The notes beneath the pieces are model-generated. The model was not told the origin of the DNA and did not search any database. It saw nothing but the letters and a program-made list of their open reading frames with translations. From JAVKFF01 sp040226215 (GTDB taxonomy: Bacteria > Pseudomonadota > Alphaproteobacteria > DSM-16000 > Inquilinaceae): 37,576 bases of DNA. Position numbers and translations under genes: made by a program. Positions 1 to 6,936 of this stretch are shown piece by piece (within the stretch, counting starts at the first letter, position 1; each line of letters begins with the position of its first letter). The stretch spans positions 1 through 37,576 of the forward strand of contig JAVKFF010000206.1 in assembly GCA_040226215.1 (NCBI GenBank), in the 5' to 3' direction.

Positions 1-1173
1 GTCCAGGATGGCCGCGTTCTCCTGGCCGGCGATTGCGGCGTGGTCGGGATCGAGGACGACCAGGTCGCAGCGATAGCCTGTCGCGATCTGACCGGTGTTC
101 TGGCCGGCGGCCTGTGCCCCGCCCTCGAGCAGTAGGGGGATCAGGCCACCGCCGCCGCGCGCCCGGGCGAGCTGGCGGTGGCGGATCAGCAGGGCGCGTG
201 CCTCCTCCGCCGCGCCCAACCCCATCGGCGCGCCGGTGCCAAGCGCCAGCTTGCCGGCCGCGCCGAGAAAGGCGTCGAGGGGGAGGGGCGGCAGGCCGAG
301 CGCCGCCTCGAAAGTGGGGCAGACCACGGCCACCGCGTCGGTTGCCGCCAGTTCCGCCAGTTCGTCCGGTGCGCAGTGATTGGCATGCACGACCGACCAG
401 CGGCCGTCCACGGGCAGATTCTCGAGACACCAGGCGAGCGGCGTCAGGCCGCGCGCGGTGCGGAAATGGTGGGTTTCCTCCAGGTCGCCGCCGATGACGA
501 TCTGTACCGGCGCCATGGCGTCGCCGGACTGGATGCGGGCGATCCAGTCGGCGATCTCCGCCTCGTCGAGCCGGTGCAGGCTGCGGAAGCCGAGGCCGAA
601 GCGCAACAGTGGGTCGCCGGCGGCGCGCGAGGCGAAGGCGCGGGCGATGGACGGCCCGCTCCCCGGCGGTGCCGTAGCACCCGGCGACATGCCGTCGAGC
701 ACGGCCAGCAGCGACAGGCTGAGGCCGACCTGGTGGGCGGCCGCCACGGTCGCGCCGGCGCGCTCCACCGGTTTGCCGGGGTCACCTTCGCCAAAGCCGA
801 GCGGCACCGTCTCTATCACCGTGGTGAAACCCGACTTGACGCGCTCCAGATAGCTCTGGGCGACGATCGCCTCGACGCGTTCCGGGGATGCCGCGGCCAG
901 GGTTGCGTGGGCACCCTGCCGCCAGCGGTTCAGCGCGCCGAAATGGCGGGTGAAGGGGGCGACACGGCCGGCCACGGCGCGCAGCAGGCTGTCGGCATGG
1001 GCATCGACCAGCCCGGGCAGAACGGGGCCGGCCAGCAGTTCGTCCTCGTCTTCCGCCACGCCCTCCTCGACGGCGCGGATGATGCCGGCATCGTTGACGG
1101 TGATGCGCACATCCTCTGCCCAGCGGTCGCCGAGAAAGGCGCTCTCGGCGAAGTAGGTGCGCAGGTCAGCCAT
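1..1173 (-). CDS. HutF-like amidohydrolase family protein, metal site degenerate (partial, runs off left edge)
   Basis: An open frame runs from an ATG at 1173 down to base 1 (391 residues) and the C-terminus lies outside the window. Overall it reads like the formimidoylglutamate deiminase (HutF) branch of the amidohydrolase superfamily: an N-terminal FAES start, LPGLVDAHADSLLRAVAG near residue 52, a SLHRLDEAEIADW segment, VHANHCAPDEL near 262 and CPTFEAALGL near 281. Active HutF enzymes use an HxH pair, a His in an HIAEQ strand, a His in HATH and an Asp in SDSH. Here the first motif is H59-A-D61, the HIAEQ strand is replaced by IVIGGDLEE (near 225), the HANH histidine is kept, and the SDSH position reads GTGAP (near 312). 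Three of the expected ligands are therefore missing. It starts 12 bases after the epimerase stop and is probably co-transcribed with it. Hydrolase ancestry is well supported. Whether it is active, and on what substrate, is unknown. Confidence 0.72.
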   Translation of the reverse strand, partial: MADLRTYFAESAFLGDRWAEDVRITVNDAGIIRAVEEGVAEDEDELLAGPVLPGLVDAHADSLLRAVAGRVAPFTRHFGALNRWRQGAHATLAAASPERVEAIVAQSYLERVKSGFTTVIETVPLGFGEGDPGKPVERAGATVAAAHQVGLSLSLLAVLDGMSPGATAPPGSGPSIARAFASRAAGDPLLRFGLGFRSLHRLDEAEIADWIARIQSGDAMAPVQIVIGGDLEETHHFRTARGLTPLAWCLENLPVDGRWSVVHANHCAPDELAELAATDAVAVVCPTFEAALGLPPLPLDAFLGAAGKLALGTGAPMGLGAAEEARALLIRHRQLARARGGGGLIPLLLEGGAQAAGQNTGQIATGYRCDLVVLDPDHAAIAGQENAAILD

Positions 1174-1185
1174 GTCCGGGAACGG

Positions 1186-2181
1186 TCATGCAGGCAGGAA
1201 GCGGCCGGCATCGGCCTCCCGGAACCAGGCGACGAAGTCGGCGATGCCGTCGGCGAGCCTGGTCGTCGGCCGAAAGCCGAGCAGCTCGGTGGTCGGTGTG
1301 ATGTCGGCCGCCGTCGCCGGCACGTCGCCGGGCGGCAGGTCGGTCACTTCGATCGCCGCCTCGCGTCCGCTCGCGCCCTCGATGGCGCGGATCAGGTCGA
1401 TCACGCGCTCCGGCCGGTTGTTGCCGAGATTGAGGATGGTGTGTCGGTCCGGCAGCCGGTCGACCCGGTCGATGCCGCTCAGCACGCCCGCGACGATGTC
1501 GTCGACATGGGTGAAGTCCCGGCGGGTCGCCTCGCCGCCGAACAGCTTGATCGGCTGACCGCCGAGGATCCGGTGGGTGAAGATGAAATAGGCCATGTCC
1601 GGCCGCCCCCAGCGGCCGTAGACGGTGAAGAAGCGCAATCCCAGATGGGGCAGGCCGTAAAGTCCCGTATAGCTCTCCGCCATGAGTTCCGCGCCGCGTT
1701 TGGAGGCGGCGTAGGCCGATACCGGCCGCAGTGCCGGCGCGTGCGGAGAGAATGGGGACGCCGTGTCGCGCCCGTAGACCGACGAGGTGCTGGCGTACAC
1801 CAGGCCGCGCACCTTGGGCAGGTGGCGGTGGATCGCCTCCTCGATCACCACCTGGCCGAGAAGGTTGACCCGCGCCGTACCGACGGGATGGGCCAGCGAG
1901 TGCCGGACACCGGGCTGTGCGGCGGCATGCACGACCCGCTCGACATCCCGCCAGCTCGCCGGCACCGCCTCGACGAGCGCCTCGTCCGTGACGTCCACTT
2001 CCTCGAAAGCGAAGCCCCGGTGCGCCGCGAGCCTTGCCAGACGTGCGTGTTTCAGCGCAGGGCTGTAATAGGGGCTGAGATTGTCCACGCCGAGCACCCG
2101 GTCGCCCCGGGCGAGCAGGGCGGCGGCGATGTGGGAGCCGATGAAGCCGGCAACGCCGGTCACGAGAATCTTGGTCGTCAT
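1186..2181 (-). CDS. NAD-dependent epimerase/dehydratase (UDP-glucuronate/glucose 4-epimerase type)
   Basis: A 331-residue extended short-chain dehydrogenase. The Rossmann motif TGVAGFIGSH is at residues 8-17. It is followed by the DNLSPYYSPALK segment typical of UDP-glucuronate 4-epimerases, then HAAAQPGVRHS, a Ser/Thr-rich STSSVYG catalytic strand and the YAASKRGAE Tyr-x3-Lys pair. RFFTVYGRWGRPDMA and RDFTHVDDIV near the C-terminus are also characteristic of the nucleotide-sugar epimerase group. The likely role is cytosolic interconversion of UDP-sugars for surface polysaccharide. The exact sugar cannot be set from sequence. The frame stays open to 2394, but homology begins at MTTKILVTG, so I use the ATG at 2181. 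No other polysaccharide genes are visible nearby. Its downstream neighbour is a degenerate deiminase, which gives no help with the substrate. Confidence 0.85.
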   Translation of the reverse strand: MTTKILVTGVAGFIGSHIAAALLARGDRVLGVDNLSPYYSPALKHARLARLAAHRGFAFEEVDVTDEALVEAVPASWRDVERVVHAAAQPGVRHSLAHPVGTARVNLLGQVVIEEAIHRHLPKVRGLVYASTSSVYGRDTASPFSPHAPALRPVSAYAASKRGAELMAESYTGLYGLPHLGLRFFTVYGRWGRPDMAYFIFTHRILGGQPIKLFGGEATRRDFTHVDDIVAGVLSGIDRVDRLPDRHTILNLGNNRPERVIDLIRAIEGASGREAAIEVTDLPPGDVPATAADITPTTELLGFRPTTRLADGIADFVAWFREADAGRFLPA

Positions 2182-2311
2182 GGCGCAATCTCTACAATCG
2201 TTCGCCAGGGCCGTGCCAGCTTTCCCGACACGCCGGGATGCGGTACGGCGAATTCGCCACGACAGGTCGCCGACAGCAGGGAGCGGCAGTCTTCGTTGAA
2301 GGGAGAGGGGC

Positions 2312-3532
2312 ATGCCCACGGAACGTTTCAGCTTCACCGGCGGTCGCGGCGATACCCTGTCGGCCAGGCTCGACCTGCCGAGCCGTCCGGCCAAGGCCTA
2401 CGCGCTGTTCGCCCATTGCTTCACCTGCGGCAAGGACATCAAGGCGGCGTCACGCATCGCCGAGGCACTGACCAGCCACGGTTATGCCGTGCTGCGCTTT
2501 GACTTCACCGGGCTGGGCGCCAGCGAGGGGGAGTTCGCCAACACCAACTTCTCCTCCAATGTCGAGGACCTGGTGGCGGCCGCGGCGCATCTGAAGGCGC
2601 ATCACCGCGCCCCGGCACTGCTGATCGGCCACAGTCTGGGAGGGGCGGCCGTGCTGGCGGCGGCGGGCGACCTTCCCGAGGTCAAGGCGGTGGCGACGAT
2701 CGGCGCGCCATCCGATCCGGCGCATGTCGCGCGCCTGATGGCGCCGGCGCGCACGGAGATCGAGGCGCGGGGCGAGGCTGAGGTGACGATCGCCGGCCGC
2801 ACCTTTCGAATTCGCGAGCAGTTCCTGGAGGACATCGAGCGCCAGCGGCTGGGCGAGCGCATCGCCCGGCTGCGCCGTCCCCTGATCATCTTCCACGCGC
2901 CGCTGGACGAGGTGGTTGGCATCGACAACGCGACGGGAATCTTCACTGCCGCCAGGCATCCCAAGAGCTTCGTCTCGCTGGACCGGGCGGATCACCTGCT
3001 GAGCGATCCGGTCGATGCCAGTTTCGTCGCCGCCGTGCTGGCCGGCTGGGCGGACCGCTATGCCGAGCCGTCGGCGCAGTTCACCGCGCCCGATCCGGTC
3101 GCGGAAGGCGTGGTGGTCGAAGAGACCAAGTCGGGCGAGTTCCAGCAATGGGTGGTCGCCGGCCGGCATCAGCTCATCGCCGACGAGCCCCTCGCCATGG
3201 GCGGCCTCGACAGCGGTCCGACACCCTACGATCTGCTCACCGCGGCGCTGGGCACCTGCACGTCGATGACGATCCGCATGTATGCGAGGCGCAAGGGCAT
3301 GGCCCTCGACCAGGTGCGCGTGGTGGTCACGCACGACCGCATCCATGCCGAGGATTGCGCGGAGTGCGAGACCGCGGAGGGCATGATCGATGTGTTCGAG
3401 CGAACGATCCGCTTCGACGGCGACCTTAAGCAGGAGGAGATCGATCGCCTGCTGCAGATCGCCGATAAATGCCCGGTGCACCGTACGCTGATGTCGGAGA
3501 ATGTCGTCCGGACGCGGCTCGTCCCGCATTGA
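2312..3532 (+). CDS. bifunctional alpha/beta hydrolase / OsmC family protein
   Basis: A 406-residue fusion. The N-terminal half (about 1-250) is an alpha/beta hydrolase with the nucleophile elbow GHSLGG (Ser108), an acid-bearing strand near HAPLDEVVG and a DRADHLLSD histidine. The C-terminal half (about 270-406) is an OsmC/Ohr-type domain. Its two redox cysteines are at 316 (GTCTSMTIRMYA) and 387 (DKCPVHRTL), and the CAEC insert seen in the YhfA-like subgroup follows an HAED motif. OsmC domains reduce organic hydroperoxides with a Cys pair. The natural substrate of this fusion class and the role of the hydrolase half are not established. The start is an ATG preceded by a purine-rich GGGAGAGGGG. 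It is divergent from the epimerase across 130 bases, and its own promoter probably lies there. Confidence 0.9.
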   Translation: MPTERFSFTGGRGDTLSARLDLPSRPAKAYALFAHCFTCGKDIKAASRIAEALTSHGYAVLRFDFTGLGASEGEFANTNFSSNVEDLVAAAAHLKAHHRAPALLIGHSLGGAAVLAAAGDLPEVKAVATIGAPSDPAHVARLMAPARTEIEARGEAEVTIAGRTFRIREQFLEDIERQRLGERIARLRRPLIIFHAPLDEVVGIDNATGIFTAARHPKSFVSLDRADHLLSDPVDASFVAAVLAGWADRYAEPSAQFTAPDPVAEGVVVEETKSGEFQQWVVAGRHQLIADEPLAMGGLDSGPTPYDLLTAALGTCTSMTIRMYARRKGMALDQVRVVVTHDRIHAEDCAECETAEGMIDVFERTIRFDGDLKQEEIDRLLQIADKCPVHRTLMSENVVRTRLVPH

Positions 3533-3643
3533 CGCAATGCAGAATTGCGACAATCGATACATTAGATATTTGGAATAGGGACAATTGCCCGTCATGCTTT
3601 CCCGGTCACTCCTGACGGAGATCGAGAGGGGAGGACCTGGAGC
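3533..3643 (+). promoter_or_regulatory. possible MocR operator/promoter region
   Basis: This 111-base gap ahead of the MocR-type gene is distinctly AT-rich compared with its flanks. It holds ATTG-CGA-CAAT, an inverted pair at 3544-3554, and a second GGACAATTGCC near 3579-3589. GACAAT is thus repeated about 30 bases apart in the same orientation. MocR/PdxR regulators usually bind direct repeats next to their own promoter, so autoregulation is plausible. No convincing -35/-10 pair could be fixed. Confidence 0.3.
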
Positions 3644-5029
3644 ATGGCGAAATGGATGCCGTCGCTTGCCGATCGCAAGGGACCGAAATATCTGCGCATC
3701 GTCAACGCGCTGGCCGAGGACATCTATGCCGGCCGCCTGCCGGTGGGCGCGCGCCTGCCGACCCATCGCGACCTGGCCTGGGAGCTGGGTGTCACCGTCG
3801 GCACGGTAAGCCGGGCCTATGCCGAGGCGGAGCGCCGCGGCCTGGTGGTCGGCGAGGTGGGGCGGGGCAGCTTCGTGCGTGGCGCGCGGTCCATGGCCAC
3901 GCTGGCCATGCCCGACCTGGTACGGCCGGACGACGTCGATCTGGGGATCAACCGCCCGCCCAAGGGGCCGGGTCTGGAGCTGTTCGCCGAGGCGTTGAAC
4001 CGGGTGTCGACGCGCGACAACCTGGTCGACCTGATGAACTACAGCCCCCATACCGGGCTCTGGGAGCATCGCGAGGCGGGCACGCGGCTGATGGCCGGGC
4101 GCGGCTTCGAGACGAAGACCGACCGGGTGCTGCTGATCAGCGGCGTGGAGCACGGCATCGCAGCGGCCTTCATGGCGCTGACCGATCCCGGCGACACGGT
4201 GCTTGTGGAGGACCTTACCTGGTCCGGCGTGCGAGCGCTCGCCAGTCTGCTGCGCCTGCGCCTGCACCCGGTGCGGATGGACAAGGACGGTCTCGACCCG
4301 GATGCGCTGGCGGCCGCCTGCGAGGCGACCGGCGCGCGCCTGCTGTGCACAATTCCGACCATCCACAACCCGACAAGCGTGATCATGCCGGCCGGGCGGC
4401 GCCAGGCGGTGGCGGAGATCGCCGGACGCTACGGCCTGACGATCATCGAGGACGACATCTACGGCCTGCTGCCGGAGTCTTCGCCGCCGCCGATCGCCCA
4501 CTACGCGCCGGAGCGGACGGTCTACCTGACGGGCGCCTCCAAGGCGTTGCTGCCTTGCCTGCGCGTCGGCTTCGCGGCCATGCCGGAAGACCGTATCGGC
4601 CGCTTCAGCGCCGCCGCGCGGGCGGCCAACTGGATGACCTCGCCGATCATGGCGCAGATCGTCGCGGACTGGATCAATGACGGCACCGCGGCGGTGCTGA
4701 CGGCGCAGATCCGCGCTGTCGTGGCGGCGCGCCAAACGGTGGCGCGGCGCGTCTTCGCCGGGCTCAGCGTCAACATGGCGCCGGCGAGCTTCCATGCCTG
4801 GCTGCAGCTGCCCGATCCCTGGCGGGCCCAGGACTTCGTGGCGGCGGCCGCCAAGAAGCGGCTCAGCGTGCCCTCGACAGATCTGTTCGTTCCGGGACGC
4901 AGCGTTACCCCCCACGCGGTGCGCATTACGTTGACCGCGACCGCAGGCGAGCTTGAACTGGAAGCCGCGCTGACGGAGCTGCGCGAGATCATCGCGAGCC
5001 AGCCGGAGCCGTTCCTCGCCGTTGCCTGA
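3644..5029 (+). CDS. MocR/PdxR-type transcriptional regulator (GntR wHTH + aminotransferase class I domain)
   Basis: A 461-residue two-domain regulator. Residues about 10-75 form a GntR winged helix (RLPTHRDLAWELGVTVGTVSRAY, with GRGSF at the wing). Residues about 100-450 form an aminotransferase-fold effector domain. The PLP-binding lysine appears to be K300 in GASKALLPCLR, and the IPTIHNPTS and EDDIYG motifs match the fold. MocR proteins sense PLP or PLP-derived ligands and act as activators or repressors. The best studied member, PdxR, controls vitamin B6 synthesis. Here the gene sits directly ahead of pyridoxal kinase pdxY in the same orientation, with 55 bases between the stop and the pdxY start, so control of B6 salvage is the simplest role. 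The start has GGGGAGGACC upstream. A pure aminotransferase is unlikely because of the intact wHTH. Confidence 0.88.
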   Translation: MAKWMPSLADRKGPKYLRIVNALAEDIYAGRLPVGARLPTHRDLAWELGVTVGTVSRAYAEAERRGLVVGEVGRGSFVRGARSMATLAMPDLVRPDDVDLGINRPPKGPGLELFAEALNRVSTRDNLVDLMNYSPHTGLWEHREAGTRLMAGRGFETKTDRVLLISGVEHGIAAAFMALTDPGDTVLVEDLTWSGVRALASLLRLRLHPVRMDKDGLDPDALAAACEATGARLLCTIPTIHNPTSVIMPAGRRQAVAEIAGRYGLTIIEDDIYGLLPESSPPPIAHYAPERTVYLTGASKALLPCLRVGFAAMPEDRIGRFSAAARAANWMTSPIMAQIVADWINDGTAAVLTAQIRAVVAARQTVARRVFAGLSVNMAPASFHAWLQLPDPWRAQDFVAAAAKKRLSVPSTDLFVPGRSVTPHAVRITLTATAGELELEAALTELREIIASQPEPFLAVA

Positions 5030-5084
5030 CCCGCTGTCCAGATCTGCTGACCTCGCGGTCGGCGCCTCCGCATCCGATGTCCCG

Positions 5085-5951
5085 ATGACCCAGTCCGACC
5101 TCTCCATCCTCTCCGTCCAGTCGTCCGTGGCCTATGGCCATGTCGGCAACTCCGCCGCCGTGTTCCCGCTGCAGCGGCTGGGTATCGAGGTGTGGCCGGT
5201 GAACACGGTGCATTTCTCCAACCACACCGGCTACGGCTCCTGGCGGGGGCCGATCCTCTCGGCCGGTGACGTGGCGGAGGTGATCCGGGGCATCGAGGAG
5301 CGGGAGGTGTTCGGTCGCTGCGACGCGGTCCTGTCCGGTTACATGGGTGACGTCACCCTGGGGGAGGTCATCCTCGACAGCGTGGTGCGGGTCCACCGGG
5401 CGAACGCCGCGGCGATCTATTGTTGCGATCCGGTGATGGGAGACGTGTCGACCGGGTTCTACGTGCGCGAGGGTTTGCCGGAGTTCATGCGCGACCGGGC
5501 CGTGCCGGCGGCCTTCATCGCCACCCCGAACCAGTTCGAGCTCGAATACCTCTCGGGCGATCGGGTGGGCGACATTTCGGGTGCGGTCGCCGCTGCCCAC
5601 ACGGTTCGGGCAAGCGGTCCCGAGATCGTGCTGGTGACCAGCCTGCGACACGAGCCGGACGAGGCCGGGGGAATCGGCATGCTGGCGGTGGCGGCGGACG
5701 GGGCCTGGCTGGTGCGAACGCCGCTGTTGCCTATCGAGGTCAGCGGTTGCGGCGACGCCAGCGCCGCGCTCTTCCTCGGCCACTATCTCAGCCAGCGCGA
5801 CCCGGCCGAAGCGTTGCGTCGGACGGCGTCCAGCATCTTCGCCATCCTGGAGGCGACCGCGGCGGCGGGCGGCGGCGAGATCGCGCTGATCGCCGCGCAA
5901 GAGGCCATCGTCTCGCCGCCGGAAACCTTCCCCGTGGTCAAGGTGGCCTGA
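5085..5951 (+). CDS. pdxY: pyridoxal kinase PdxY
   Basis: A 288-residue ribokinase-superfamily enzyme that phosphorylates pyridoxal to pyridoxal 5'-phosphate with ATP in the B6 salvage pathway. Family marks are the start SILSVQSSVAYGHVGN, the WPVNTVHFSNHTGYG substrate loop, YCCDPVMGD near residue 110, ATPNQFELEYL near 145, and the anion-hole and catalytic-base motif GCGDASAA near 225. The length matches E. coli PdxY (287). The frame remains open to a TTG at 5022, which would overlap the upstream stop, but homology starts at MTQSDLSIL, so the ATG at 5085 is chosen. It lies in line with the MocR gene and is followed after 3 bases by an EamA transporter, giving a likely regulator-kinase-transporter transcript. 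I infer that the transporter may be part of the same B6 unit. Confidence 0.93.
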   Translation: MTQSDLSILSVQSSVAYGHVGNSAAVFPLQRLGIEVWPVNTVHFSNHTGYGSWRGPILSAGDVAEVIRGIEEREVFGRCDAVLSGYMGDVTLGEVILDSVVRVHRANAAAIYCCDPVMGDVSTGFYVREGLPEFMRDRAVPAAFIATPNQFELEYLSGDRVGDISGAVAAAHTVRASGPEIVLVTSLRHEPDEAGGIGMLAVAADGAWLVRTPLLPIEVSGCGDASAALFLGHYLSQRDPAEALRRTASSIFAILEATAAAGGGEIALIAAQEAIVSPPETFPVVKVA

Positions 5952-5954
5952 GCG

Positions 5955-6914
5955 GTGGCCGACGCGATCGATACCGGTACCGCGGTGGCGGATCGCGCGC
6001 GGGCGGTGCGCGAGGGCTGGGCCTATCTGGCGCTCTCCCTGTCGCCCTTCTTCATGACCAGCAATGTCGTTATCGGCCGTGCCGTGGTGGGCACGGTGCC
6101 ACCCATCGGTCTGGCCTTCTGGCGCTGGGTTCTGGCGGCGCTGATCCTGCTGCCCTTCGCCTATGCCGGAATCCGGCGGCACCGGCGGGAGCTGGTCCGC
6201 CAGGCACCGCTTGTACTGCTGCTGGGCGCGCTGGGCATGGGCATCTGCGGCGCGGTGGTCTATGCCGGGCTGGCGGACACGACGGCGACCAATGCCGGCC
6301 TGATCTACGCCGCCTCGCCGATGCTGATCTGCCTTCTTGCGGCAGTGTTCCTGCGCGAGCGGATCACGCCGCGGCAGCTGGCAGGCATCGTGCTGGCGGC
6401 GATCGGCGTGGTGACGGTGCTGACCCGGGGCTCGCCCGAGGCGCTGCTTGAATTCCGCTTCAACCCGGGTGACCTCTGGATTCTGGTGGCTGTCGTCAGC
6501 TGGGCGATCTATTCCCTGCTCATTCGCCGTCTGTCCCACCTGCCGACGATCACCGTCTTCGCGGTGGTGGCCTTGGCAGGCGTGGTCGTGCTTGCCCCCT
6601 TCTACGCGGTCGAAACGGCGATCGGCCGGCCGTTCGAGCCGAGCTGGGAGGGGCTGCTGAGCGTCGCCGGCGTCGCCTTGTTCAGCTCCGTCCTTGCCTT
6701 CTCCACCTACCAGCACGGGATTGCCGTGATCGGCCCGAGCCGGGCCGGCGTCTTCATGTACGGCTTCCCGGTCACGGCGGCGCTGATGGCCGTGATCTTC
6801 CTCGGCGAGGCGTTCCGGCTGTTCCACCTCGCCGGCCTGTGCCTGATCCTGCCGGGCGTGGTGATGGCGACGCTGCCGGGCGAAACGCTGCGCCGCTGGA
6901 GCCGGCGCCGGTGA
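5955..6914 (+). CDS. EamA/DMT-family transporter
   Basis: A 319-residue integral membrane protein with about ten hydrophobic segments in two EamA halves (about 25-160 and 175-305). The repeated pattern AFWRWVLAALILLP, AASPMLICLLAAVFL and VFMYGFPVTAALMAVIFLGE is typical of drug/metabolite transporters. Members export amino acids, purines or other small metabolites, and the substrate cannot be set here. It begins at a GTG 3 bases after the pdxY stop, so translation is probably coupled. This position behind MocR and PdxY makes a link with B6 vitamers or a PLP-dependent metabolite possible, but that is inference. The N-terminal 20 residues are polar and may not all be translated. Confidence 0.85.
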   Translation: MADAIDTGTAVADRARAVREGWAYLALSLSPFFMTSNVVIGRAVVGTVPPIGLAFWRWVLAALILLPFAYAGIRRHRRELVRQAPLVLLLGALGMGICGAVVYAGLADTTATNAGLIYAASPMLICLLAAVFLRERITPRQLAGIVLAAIGVVTVLTRGSPEALLEFRFNPGDLWILVAVVSWAIYSLLIRRLSHLPTITVFAVVALAGVVVLAPFYAVETAIGRPFEPSWEGLLSVAGVALFSSVLAFSTYQHGIAVIGPSRAGVFMYGFPVTAALMAVIFLGEAFRLFHLAGLCLILPGVVMATLPGETLRRWSRRR

Positions 6915-6936
6915 AGGCCGGGTCGAGAGACCCGCG

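Noticed and set aside
178..2502. Very long plus-strand open frame of about 770 codons
   Set aside because: It lies antisense to the epimerase and the HutF-like gene, has no recognisable domain and an Arg/Gly/Ala-rich composition typical of GC-rich shadow frames.
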